Source: Pseudobowmanella sp964228145
GTDB taxonomy: Bacteria; Pseudomonadota; Gammaproteobacteria; Enterobacterales; Alteromonadaceae
Assembly (NCBI GenBank): GCA_964228145.1
Contig: CAXQZJ010000102.1
Span: forward strand, 1-43,294
DNA length: 43,294 nt
Reading direction: 5' to 3'
Below the pieces are notes generated by a model that saw nothing but the letters and a program-made list of their open reading frames with translations, was not told the origin of the DNA and ran no database searches. This document shows, piece by piece, positions 16,101 through 24,065 of this stretch (position 1 is the first letter of the stretch; the number at the start of each line of letters is the position of its first letter). Both the position numbers and the translations under genes were made by a program.

Positions 16101-17330
16101 ATGAAAAAAGTAGCGTTGATTGGTCTCGTATGGACACTGGGAGTTGGGCATGGGCTGGCACAGACGAGCGATTTTTACGCTACCAAACTGGACGTTATGC
16201 CACCGGTGGCGGCGAGTTACGCGCCTACTTATACCCTATGTCCGACTAGTGACGGGTTAGCCGTCAACCACCTGAGTTCTGAGCAGATTGACTATTCCCG
16301 TCCCGGCTGGGAGTCTCGGGTGGCGGCGGATTGGCAGGCATTCGGTGATAACCCGGCCAATACCAGGGTTACCCTTATCGACATCCGTCAGTCTCAGGGT
16401 AAGCCAGTATATCGCTACTTTTCCGATGGCCGACACGATCAACTGTTTGAACCCTGGAGTGCATCTAAGGTCATGAGCATCACAGCAGCAATGGCGGAAA
16501 TGACTAAGTTTGGTTTACATGGGAACAGTCGTGTCGGCAACACGACCTTGTCCGATATTATTACCTCGATCCACAGTTATGCCCCCAGTGGGGTGCTCGA
16601 AGGCGACTCCAATGGGCTGGCCACATACTTACTCAATCTTGCCGGCAGAGACGCGGCGACCGCTTTGTTCCATGATGATTGGCTAAAGCTGACCAATCAA
16701 TCAGTGCGAATACGGGGTGCCTACGGGGTAACACCATATCAACCGTTACCGCCGCGTTGGCAGCAGGGATCGTTGACGGCGATGCCCCAGGTATTCCAGC
16801 CAAGCAGCGCTGACCCCGGATATCAAGGCTACCGATGTGAGGAGTGTGGCCTGACCGGTAACAAACCCATGACAACTCTGGCGATGGCAGAATGGTTGAA
16901 GCGCCTGGCGGTGCACCAGGCCGAACCTACGACCCGTCATCCTGGATTGCAGCAACAGGATATCCATTTACTGTTTTACGGTGATGGTAAAGGGCAAAAG
17001 GGCATGTCAGCAGGAATAAGCCGAATCCTTCATGAGGCGTTGAGTCAAGCATTGAGCGACAGTAATGCAGCGCAAACTGTGTTGGATCAGCAGGCTGGCG
17101 ATTGGCGAATTTGGCAAAAAATCGGCTGGGGCCCCAGTGAGACACGTCAATCAGGAGAAGTGGTTCTGTTAGCTCAAGTATGTTTACCAAACCTTAACGG
17201 CGGCAGAGCCTTTACCATTGCAGCTCAGGCCAGCGTGCCAGAACCGACTCAGGCCTCAGTTGCCCGGGCCGGGATGAATTTGGCCGCAGCAATGCAACAA
17301 AGTATCCGCAAATGGTTAACCTTTGACTAA
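16101..17330 (+). CDS. Exported SxxK serine-hydrolase-like protein (class A beta-lactamase/PBP fold), first gene of murein operon
   Basis: A 409-residue exported protein (signal peptide MKKVALIGLVWTLGVGHGLA, mature from QTSDFY). I do not recognise a named family, but three elements in the right order and spacing suggest a penicillin-interacting fold: Ser120-Ala-Ser-Lys123 (EPWSASKVMSI); Asp169-Ser-Asn171 in DSNGLATYLLNLAG, which resembles the SDN helix of class A beta-lactamases with the first two residues swapped; and Lys340-Ile-Gly in WQKIGWG in place of the KTG/KSG triad. A CEEC motif near residue 253 could form a disulfide or bind metal. A D,D-peptidase or amidase role on muropeptides is inferred from context. 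I chose the ATG at 16101 (CAGGA upstream), since the extension to 16044 precedes the signal peptide and covers the putative operator. Confidence 0.6.
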   Translation: MKKVALIGLVWTLGVGHGLAQTSDFYATKLDVMPPVAASYAPTYTLCPTSDGLAVNHLSSEQIDYSRPGWESRVAADWQAFGDNPANTRVTLIDIRQSQGKPVYRYFSDGRHDQLFEPWSASKVMSITAAMAEMTKFGLHGNSRVGNTTLSDIITSIHSYAPSGVLEGDSNGLATYLLNLAGRDAATALFHDDWLKLTNQSVRIRGAYGVTPYQPLPPRWQQGSLTAMPQVFQPSSADPGYQGYRCEECGLTGNKPMTTLAMAEWLKRLAVHQAEPTTRHPGLQQQDIHLLFYGDGKGQKGMSAGISRILHEALSQALSDSNAAQTVLDQQAGDWRIWQKIGWGPSETRQSGEVVLLAQVCLPNLNGGRAFTIAAQASVPEPTQASVARAGMNLAAAMQQSIRKWLTFD

Positions 17331-17343
17331 CTTAGGGTTGTAA

Positions 17344-17356
17344 AAATAAAATATTC
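17344..17356 (+). promoter_or_regulatory. Second copy of the AATA-AAA-TATT element
   Basis: The core AATA-AAA-TATT (17345-17355) is a perfect palindrome with 3-base spacer. Across the 15-base motif it matches the copy at 16057-16071 in 13 positions. It lies between the SxxK gene and the NlpC/P60 gene, so there may be an internal regulated promoter. Confidence 0.4.
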
Positions 17357-17403
17357 CTACATAATCAGAAGAAATAAATAAATCATTATTGGTGTTGGTG
17401 GGG

Positions 17404-18777
17404 ATGAACAAAGTTGCTGGTTTTATTGTAGCGCTAAGTGTCTTATTAACAGGCAACTCTGTCAGTGCGTCAGACGTACCGGGTGTGACGGATGCTATGT
17501 TTTCTGCTCCATACTGGGTTAACAAAACCAGCGCCGCTGATCAGCTATTGATGTCTCGCCAGGATATTCAGCAAGCCAACCAAAAGCTGGTCAGTGAAAA
17601 CCCGTTTGTGGTTGATCCGCTGGCTCAGGATGCCCAGCTTAGTGGCGAAAAGTTACGCGATAAGGTGTTGAGTATTAGTACAGTACCTTCTGGCGCGCGT
17701 TTTTACCCGGATGGTCGTCAATTGACCGCTGAAGATTATTTGGCCTATCAACAAAATCTCAACCTTGATGCCATTGTTGCAGTTAATCCTGTGCGTTTCG
17801 CTGTGGTTACCCAGCGTAGCGCGTTACGGACATTTCCAACCACTGACCGGGTGTTGAACAGTGGCATGGATAAGGACTTAGACAGGTTTCAGGAAACCGC
17901 GGTGTTTCCTGGCGAAGCCGTAGCAGTGTTGCACAGCAGCCGAGATGGCGAATGGGCGCTAGTACAGAACTATCATTATCTGGCGTGGGTAAAGCGCTCA
18001 GCACTGGGGTTTGCCAGTCGCGAACAGGTTGCAGATTTTATCAACAGCGAAGATTTTGTACTGGTGACCGGTGCAAAAATTTTCACTACTTACAACCCTG
18101 AGGATAACCGTACCTCAGAGGTGCAATTAGACATGGGGGTTAAACTCCCTCGCCTAACCATCACGCAAAATCAGTTAAAAGGTCAAAATCCCTATGCAAG
18201 TTATGTGGTTGGGTTACCTGTAAGAGGTGAACAAGGTCAGTTGCAAGTCATACCAACCTTGATTGCCAAAAGTCCATCAGTGAGCACTCACTATCTTGCC
18301 ATGACCCCATCGAACATTATTCGTCAGGCGTTCAAATTTTTAGGTGAGAGGTACGGCTGGGGCCATGATTACAATGGCCGCGACTGCACCGGCTTTGTTG
18401 GCGAAATTTACAAAACCTTTGGCCTGCTTATGCCGCGTAATTCTGGCCAACAAGGCAGCGGGGAATATGGGATCAACTGGCGTTTCGAAAAGAATCAGTC
18501 AGCGCAGGTTATCGCTCAACTTGCAGACGCCCAGGTGGGGGATCTTATCTACGTGCCGGGCCATGTAATGATGTACATCGGCAAGGTAGATGGTGAGCCA
18601 TTCGTGATTCACGATGTCAAAGGGTTGTCTTATTACGATGCGCAAGGTGAATATTATCGCGGTACGCTCAACGGTGTGTCAGTAACACCGGTATTGCCTT
18701 TGCAACTCAATGCAAACACCGCGTATACCGACCGTATTTATGCGATTAAACGGGTAGCAGTAGAGGCCGTTAAATGA
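17404..18777 (+). CDS. SH3-domain NlpC/P60 endopeptidase, YkfC-like
   Basis: A 457-residue exported cysteine peptidase. Signal peptide MNKVAGFIVALSVLLTGNSVSA. A middle region (about 140-290) carries SH3-like segments such as RSALRTFPTTDRV and GEWALVQNYHYLAWVKRSAL. The C-terminal NlpC/P60 domain has nucleophile Cys328 in GRDCTGFVGEIYKTFGL, His in VPGHVMMYIG and a third polar residue in FVIHDVKG. The order SH3 then NlpC/P60 is that of Bacillus YkfC, a gamma-D-glutamyl-L-diamino acid endopeptidase that frees L-Ala-D-Glu from murein peptides. The next gene, overlapping by four bases, is an L-Ala-D/L-Glu epimerase, the same pairing as ykfC-ykfB, which supports this function. I chose the ATG at 17404; TTG/GTG codons just upstream are alternatives. 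Confidence 0.85.
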   Translation: MNKVAGFIVALSVLLTGNSVSASDVPGVTDAMFSAPYWVNKTSAADQLLMSRQDIQQANQKLVSENPFVVDPLAQDAQLSGEKLRDKVLSISTVPSGARFYPDGRQLTAEDYLAYQQNLNLDAIVAVNPVRFAVVTQRSALRTFPTTDRVLNSGMDKDLDRFQETAVFPGEAVAVLHSSRDGEWALVQNYHYLAWVKRSALGFASREQVADFINSEDFVLVTGAKIFTTYNPEDNRTSEVQLDMGVKLPRLTITQNQLKGQNPYASYVVGLPVRGEQGQLQVIPTLIAKSPSVSTHYLAMTPSNIIRQAFKFLGERYGWGHDYNGRDCTGFVGEIYKTFGLLMPRNSGQQGSGEYGINWRFEKNQSAQVIAQLADAQVGDLIYVPGHVMMYIGKVDGEPFVIHDVKGLSYYDAQGEYYRGTLNGVSVTPVLPLQLNANTAYTDRIYAIKRVAVEAVK

Positions 18778-19868
18778 AAATAACCCACATTGAATTCGCC
18801 TGGTTGGAAGTGCCGTTAATTACGCCGTTTAGCACAGCGTTGCGAACGGTAGATCATATCCGCGATTTGGTGGTGATTTTACATACCACCAATGGCATGC
18901 GCGGCTATGGTTCGGCACCGGCAACGCCAGTTATAACCGGCGACACCCATGAATCGATTAAAGCCGCAATTGATCAGGTATTGGCGGCGAAAGTCATCGG
19001 CCGCGATATGGATGAGATTGAGCAGATCTGTCACGATATTCAGCAGGCCATGCCACACAACTCCAGTGCTAAGGCAGCGTTAGAAATCGCCTTATTCGAC
19101 TTGTATGGTCACTACCGAAACGCACCCTTATACCGTTTACTCGGTGGCAACAGTAATAAGTTAAAAACCGATATTACCATTAGCGTTAATTCGGCTGATA
19201 AAATGCTGGCCGATTGCGAGGCAGGCCTCGCCCGTGGGTTTGACGTTCTTAAGGTAAAAGTAGGCAAACAACCGCAACAAGATATCGACAGTATTCGCCG
19301 TATCTACCAGTTAACTGAAGGCCGGGCCAAGGTGCGTCTTGACGTTAATCAGGGCTGGCAAGTGCAGGAGTGCATCGACACCATGCAAAAACTCGAGGCC
19401 GAAGGCATCGAACTTGAGTTGATTGAGCAGCCGATTCACTACCGGGATATCGAGGGTATGCGGCGTATACGCGCCGCCATTAAGACCCCATTGATGGCGG
19501 ATGAGGCGGCATTTTCACTAAATGATGTACATAACCTGATCGCCCGTGACGCTGCAGATATCGTTAATATTAAGCTGATGAAAAGCGGTGGTATCTCGCA
19601 GGCTATTGCGATCGCTGAACTCGCTAATCAGTCGGCTATGCAGTGCATGATTGGCTGTATGTTAGAGGGCAGTATCGGCGTTGCAGCAGCATCTCACCTC
19701 GCCAGTGGTAAGGCGGATCAAATCACATTGATTGACCTGGATGGGCCATCTTTGGGTCAATATGATCCGGTCAAAGGTGGGTGCACTTTTGAAAATGCCA
19801 ATATCACCCTTGGAAGTGGCCCCGGGCTGGGTATTTCACAAATCGATGGCTTGCGGGAGTTTGCATGA
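18774..19868 (+). CDS. L-Ala-D/L-Glu (dipeptide) epimerase, enolase superfamily
   Basis: A 364-residue member of the muconate-lactonizing subgroup, like E. coli YcjG and Bacillus YkfB. It converts L-Ala-D-Glu from murein peptides to L-Ala-L-Glu, which peptidases can then degrade in the cytosol. Visible motifs: the KxK catalytic pair in VLKVKVGK, metal ligand Asp in RLDVNQGW, Glu in LIEQPI, Asp/Glu in MADEAAFS, and the opposite-face Lys in VNIKLMKSGGI. The C-terminal DLDGP fits dipeptide epimerases, where an Asp contacts the dipeptide amino group. The ATG overlaps the NlpC/P60 stop (ATGA), and its own stop overlaps the next start in the same way. Confidence 0.9.
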   Translation: MKITHIEFAWLEVPLITPFSTALRTVDHIRDLVVILHTTNGMRGYGSAPATPVITGDTHESIKAAIDQVLAAKVIGRDMDEIEQICHDIQQAMPHNSSAKAALEIALFDLYGHYRNAPLYRLLGGNSNKLKTDITISVNSADKMLADCEAGLARGFDVLKVKVGKQPQQDIDSIRRIYQLTEGRAKVRLDVNQGWQVQECIDTMQKLEAEGIELELIEQPIHYRDIEGMRRIRAAIKTPLMADEAAFSLNDVHNLIARDAADIVNIKLMKSGGISQAIAIAELANQSAMQCMIGCMLEGSIGVAAASHLASGKADQITLIDLDGPSLGQYDPVKGGCTFENANITLGSGPGLGISQIDGLREFA

Positions 19869-20623
19869 GTAAGCTCGCACACATTACGCTGCTAACCTTG
19901 AGTTTGATCCTCAGCAGTTGTGCTATTGAACCTTCGTTGGTATCCAAGTTTGATGCCCGTCAACTGGTTTTGGTGGTTGCTGAGGATTGGCAGTCTCAAA
20001 CAGCTCGTTTGCAGCGCTTTTCACGACTCAACAACGCATGGCAACCCGATGGGGCACCGTATCAGGTCAACCTGGGACGTAATGGTTTAGGCTGGGGACT
20101 GGGACTGCATGCTCCCCAACAGGGTAGCCAGAAGCAAGAAGGGGACGGTAAAGCGCCAGCCGGGGCCTTTGCAATGCCTCAGGCATTTGGATATTTGAGC
20201 CAAGCGAATACCGCATTACCCTATCAGGCAATGCACGCGGGGCATTATTGTATGGATGTAAACAGTTCGCCTTATTACAACCAGATTATCGATAGTGCCA
20301 AGCTAGGGGAACAAGCCGTGGCGGGTTCAAGTGAACCTATGAGATTAGATATTCATAAGCAACAGCAGGTTTACAAGAAAGGGATAGTGGTCGCCCATAA
20401 TCCTGACAATATCACAGCACGGGGAAGCTGTATTTTTATGCACCTTCAAGCCGGACCGGATGTGCCGACCGCCGGGTGTACATCGATGCACGAAAAGCAC
20501 ATGGATGATTTATTGGCCTGGCTACAGCCAGCGCACAATCCGATATACGTGGCGTTACCAGCAGACGAGTATCAGCGTCTGATGTTTGCCTGGGGTTTAC
20601 CTGATATCAGCCAGTTACAATAA
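19865..20623 (+). CDS. YkuD-fold (L,D-transpeptidase family) lipoprotein
   Basis: A 252-residue lipoprotein: hydrophobic leader ending in lipobox LSS|C19. The catalytic signature is His193 (GSCIFMHLQAG) followed by TAGC, with nucleophile Cys205 (PTAGCTSM). This is the YkuD pattern H-x(n)-[ST]-x-G-C. It belongs to the subgroup with sequence SCIF(L/M)H near the active site, found in periplasmic or lipoprotein YkuD proteins. In this operon it may cleave or rearrange L,D-linked muropeptides; whether it acts as transpeptidase or carboxypeptidase cannot be told. Coupled to the epimerase by ATGA overlap; eight bases separate it from the symporter gene. Confidence 0.8.
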   Translation: MSKLAHITLLTLSLILSSCAIEPSLVSKFDARQLVLVVAEDWQSQTARLQRFSRLNNAWQPDGAPYQVNLGRNGLGWGLGLHAPQQGSQKQEGDGKAPAGAFAMPQAFGYLSQANTALPYQAMHAGHYCMDVNSSPYYNQIIDSAKLGEQAVAGSSEPMRLDIHKQQQVYKKGIVVAHNPDNITARGSCIFMHLQAGPDVPTAGCTSMHEKHMDDLLAWLQPAHNPIYVALPADEYQRLMFAWGLPDISQLQ

Positions 20624-20631
20624 CGAAGACT

Positions 20632-22239
20632 ATGCACAACTATACAACACTGGATCTATTTGTTTTTGCAGCCTACGTGCTGCTTATTCTGGGCACCGGT
20701 TGGTGGTTCAACCGGGTTAAGGTCAACAACAGTAGTGATTATTTTTTAGGTGGTCATGCGATGCCAACCTGGATGGTGGCGATTTCGGTATTGGCGACCT
20801 CACAGTCGGCAGCGACCTTCCTCGGTGGTCCTGACCAAGGCTATCAGGGGGATCTTAGTTATCTCGCGACGAACCTAGGCGCTTTTGTCGCCGCGTTTTT
20901 TGTGATGCGCTTTCTAATCCCCAAGTTCTACGAGCACAAAGTATTCACTGTATACGAATTGCTGCAGCAACGTTTTGGGGCAAGCGCTAAACGTCAGGCT
21001 GGATTGGTGTACTTATGCGGTCGGGTATTTGCCAGCGGCGCGCGTTTGTATATGGCAGGGATTGCTGTAGCAATGATTTTATATGGTGACATTCAGCCAG
21101 GTAGTGTGTTGGCAGCGATCGCCATTCTCACTGTAGTTGGCTTGCTATATACGGTGATGGGCGGCATTCGTACCGTGATCTATTCCGATGTTATTCAGTG
21201 TGCGGTGTACGTCAGCGCGGCCTGTTTCGTGGTTTATTTCTTGATGGATGCGATTCCGGTTTCAACGGGAGAGATCATTGAGGCACTGCGTAACCCACCG
21301 GCAACCGAAGACAATCCAAATCCTGACTCGAAGCTGGCCGTGATCAAAACCGGTTGGGATATGTCGTCATCAGGGGTCTTTAATATCTGGTCTGTATTTA
21401 CTGGTTTTGTACTCTTAAATATTGCCGCCTTTGGCTTGGATCAGGACATGACTCAGCGGGTACTGACCTGTAAAAATGCCAAAGAGGGTGGCAAAGCGAT
21501 GTTGTTCTCTGTGGTACTTGTTGTGCCGGTGATGTTCCTGTTTATCCTGATTGGGTTACTGCTGCATATATTTTATCAGCGGCCAGACCTGATGATGCAG
21601 GGTGGGCAAGAATTACAACAGAGTTTTGATGGCGAAAAAATCACCATCTTTATGTATTATTTGCTTAATGAAATACCTTCAGGCGTACGGGCTCTGGTCA
21701 CCATTGGGATCATTGCAGCGGCGCTGTCTACGCTTAACTCCGGATTAAATTCAATGTCATCGGTGTTGATTCAGGACTTGTATCGCCCTTGGAAAGCACG
21801 ACGCGGACAGAACCTTGAAGAATCAAAGGCGGTTGCAGCCGGGCAATGGGGTATGGTGCTGATGGCAACGCTGCTGGCTGCAATGGCAACGCTTTGCTAT
21901 TACTGGCAGCGATACACTGATATGCCACTGCTAAACTTTGCGTTAAGTGTCATGGTGTTTTCCTACTCTGGCCTATTGGGTGTTTATTTTACCGCGCTGT
22001 TTACACAGCGAGGCAGTCGTCGGAGCGTGTTATGGGCCCTGGTTGCAGGCTTTTTCGCGACATTAATGTGGCAACCGTACGTACAAGCTGCTTTCGTACC
22101 AACACAATGGCAAATTGATCTCGGCTTTACCTGGCAATTATGTTTTGGCACTACGGTCGCGCTTATTGTGTGTTTGTTAGGCAAACAGCCTCAGGACGAT
22201 AATCGAGAACAAACGCTGATCGTAGAGGAGCCAGCATGA
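20632..22239 (+). CDS. Sodium:solute symporter (SSS family), candidate amino-sugar or muropeptide transporter
   Basis: A 535-residue inner-membrane transporter with about 13 hydrophobic segments. SSS features are SSDYFLGGHAMPTWMVAISVLATSQSAATFLGGP at the N-terminus, the YTVMGGIRTVIYSDVIQ block, and ALSTLNSGLNSMSS later on. The solute is not readable from sequence. It lies directly upstream of, and overlaps by four bases, an amino-sugar kinase gene followed by murQ. No PTS EIIBC (MurP) is present, so this symporter is the obvious candidate to bring in unphosphorylated N-acetylmuramic acid or a close relative. A role in peptide uptake is the main alternative. Confidence 0.9.
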   Translation: MHNYTTLDLFVFAAYVLLILGTGWWFNRVKVNNSSDYFLGGHAMPTWMVAISVLATSQSAATFLGGPDQGYQGDLSYLATNLGAFVAAFFVMRFLIPKFYEHKVFTVYELLQQRFGASAKRQAGLVYLCGRVFASGARLYMAGIAVAMILYGDIQPGSVLAAIAILTVVGLLYTVMGGIRTVIYSDVIQCAVYVSAACFVVYFLMDAIPVSTGEIIEALRNPPATEDNPNPDSKLAVIKTGWDMSSSGVFNIWSVFTGFVLLNIAAFGLDQDMTQRVLTCKNAKEGGKAMLFSVVLVVPVMFLFILIGLLLHIFYQRPDLMMQGGQELQQSFDGEKITIFMYYLLNEIPSGVRALVTIGIIAAALSTLNSGLNSMSSVLIQDLYRPWKARRGQNLEESKAVAAGQWGMVLMATLLAAMATLCYYWQRYTDMPLLNFALSVMVFSYSGLLGVYFTALFTQRGSRRSVLWALVAGFFATLMWQPYVQAAFVPTQWQIDLGFTWQLCFGTTVALIVCLLGKQPQDDNREQTLIVEEPA

Positions 22240-23129
22240 AAGCAAAGTATGCGCTAGGCATTGATGGCGGTGGGACGAAAACGGTCGCCAGATTGGTTTG
22301 TCTGGAGACGCAGCGGCAGTGGCAGCGAGATGGTGGTCCATCATCCTTGACCAATGACTTAGATAGCGCCTGTGACGTTATCAAACAATTAATTGATGAC
22401 CTAATGTCACTGGCTCAAGTGTTTCCCTCTGATCTCTCTGTAGCGCTGGGGTTAGCGGGCGCAGGTAGCGAAAGTCGTGTTGCCCGTTTACGCCAACACT
22501 TAAACTATCCTTTTGTCGCGTTAACCGTTGTGACCGATGCAACAACCTCTTTGTATGGCGCTAATCTGGGTAAACCAGTGGCGATTGTTGCATTGGGTAC
22601 AGGCTCTGTTGCGGCACGATTGACTGAGGACCATCAACAGGTGATACAGGGCGGCTGGGGGTTTATCGCCGGCGATGAAGGTAGTGGTGCCAAGCTGGGT
22701 TTAGCTGCGGTGCAAGCACTGATAGCGAGTATCGATGACCCTAATGGGTCAGCTTCGATGTCTCCGTTGCTGGAAAAAATTGCCAGTACCTTAGGTTCGG
22801 ATCGCGCAACCTTGCTGGCTTGGGTTGCAGAAGCGACTGCCAGTCAATATGCCAAATTAGCACCTTGGGTGTTTGAATTGGCCCCTCGTTGTGAGGTTGC
22901 GCAACTGTTGGTTGATCAGCATTGCCAACAGGTAGTTGAAATGATTGAGCGAATTCAAAATGGCAGTGACGTTAAGGTTGCGCTGCTCGGCGGTTTGGCT
23001 GCCCCTACGATGAAGTGGCTGCCGGATAATTTATCAGCAAGCATTATTACTCCGGCAGGTACTGCGCTGGATGGTGCGGTGACATTAGCAATAGAGGCCG
23101 CAAAGCAAAATAAACAGGTGAAACAATGA
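22236..23129 (+). CDS. BadF/BadG-type amino-sugar kinase (N-acetylmuramate/N-acetylglucosamine kinase, MurK-like)
   Basis: A 297-residue ATPase of the ASKHA superfamily, BadF/BadG/BcrA/BcrD group. The phosphate-1 loop is GIDGGGTKTVARL; phosphate 2 is IVALGTGSVA; the GWGFIAGDEGSGAKLG block is diagnostic of this kinase group; and VALLGGLAAP contributes to adenosine binding. Members phosphorylate GlcNAc, and MurK of Clostridium phosphorylates both MurNAc and GlcNAc. The ATGA overlap with murQ downstream makes MurNAc the likely substrate, giving MurNAc 6-phosphate for MurQ. An AnmK-type anhydro-MurNAc kinase is a different family. The ATG overlaps the symporter stop. Confidence 0.85.
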   Translation: MKAKYALGIDGGGTKTVARLVCLETQRQWQRDGGPSSLTNDLDSACDVIKQLIDDLMSLAQVFPSDLSVALGLAGAGSESRVARLRQHLNYPFVALTVVTDATTSLYGANLGKPVAIVALGTGSVAARLTEDHQQVIQGGWGFIAGDEGSGAKLGLAAVQALIASIDDPNGSASMSPLLEKIASTLGSDRATLLAWVAEATASQYAKLAPWVFELAPRCEVAQLLVDQHCQQVVEMIERIQNGSDVKVALLGGLAAPTMKWLPDNLSASIITPAGTALDGAVTLAIEAAKQNKQVKQ

Positions 23130-24064
23130 ATAAGTTTGAACAACCGCAAGGCGAACTGCTTCAGCAAATGGCCAGCATTATTTCTGAGGGGCAAAACCCG
23201 GATACCCTTGATATCGATCTTCTCGATACACCTGCTTTGCTGGAGAAGATCAATCGCGAAGATCAGAAAGTGGCGCTGGCGGTAAAAGCGATTTTGCCCC
23301 AGATCACTGAAGCGGTTGACACTATTGTGGCAGCGATGAAAAAGGGCGGTCGCCTGCTTTATATTGGTGCAGGTACCAGTGGCCGGTTAGGCGTATTAGA
23401 TGCGGTAGAATGTCCACCTACCTTCAGTGTCCCCGCAGAGCTGGTGCAAGGTATTCTGGCCGGTGGTGAGGGGGCAATGTTCAAAGCAGTGGAAGGTGCT
23501 GAAGACAGTGAAACACTGGCAATCGAAGACTTGAAGAAAGCCGGATTGAATAGTAATGATGTGCTGGTTGGTATTGCTGCCAGTGGCCGCACACCTTATG
23601 CGGTGTCAGCAGTAAAGTATGCCGGACAAATGGGGTGTAAAACCGTGGCATTGTGTTGTTCCCCAGACTCTCCGTTGGGTCGCGCGGCAGATATTGAACT
23701 CGCAGTAATCGTAGGCCCGGAAGCCCTAACTGGCTCGACCCGAATGAAGTCGGGCTCCGCACAAAAGATGATCCTGAATATGTTGTCAACTGCCAGCATG
23801 ATTCGGATGGGTAAGAGTTATCGCAATCTGATGGTTGATGTGTCAGCAAGCAACGAGAAGTTGCGTGCCAGGGCTGTGCGTATCGTCATGCAGGCAACCG
23901 ATTGTGATCGCGACACCGCAGTCGCAGCGTTGGCGCAAACTCAAAATAACGTCAAACTGGCCATATTGACTGTCTTGACCGGCGTGAGCGTGAGTCAGGG
24001 CCAACAAATGTTAGATAGTGCCAATGGCTTTTTGCGCCGTGCTGTGGAACAGCAGGGAGCCTGA
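23126..24064 (+). CDS. murQ: N-acetylmuramic acid 6-phosphate etherase MurQ
   Basis: A 312-residue SIS-domain lyase that removes D-lactate from MurNAc 6-phosphate to give GlcNAc 6-phosphate. Conserved blocks are LLYIGAGTSGRLGVLDAVECPPTFSV, the acidic stretch GAEDSETLA holding the catalytic Glu, VGIAASGRTPYAVSAV and PEALTGSTRMKSGSAQKMILNMLST. Length equals family norm (about 300). The ATG overlaps the kinase stop (ATGA), and the stop is one base before the namZ ATG. It is the most diagnostic gene for MurNAc recycling in the locus. No nagA or nagB lies in the window, so GlcNAc 6-phosphate must be handled by genes elsewhere. Confidence 0.97.
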   Translation: MNKFEQPQGELLQQMASIISEGQNPDTLDIDLLDTPALLEKINREDQKVALAVKAILPQITEAVDTIVAAMKKGGRLLYIGAGTSGRLGVLDAVECPPTFSVPAELVQGILAGGEGAMFKAVEGAEDSETLAIEDLKKAGLNSNDVLVGIAASGRTPYAVSAVKYAGQMGCKTVALCCSPDSPLGRAADIELAVIVGPEALTGSTRMKSGSAQKMILNMLSTASMIRMGKSYRNLMVDVSASNEKLRARAVRIVMQATDCDRDTAVAALAQTQNNVKLAILTVLTGVSVSQGQQMLDSANGFLRRAVEQQGA

Positions 24065-24065
24065 A

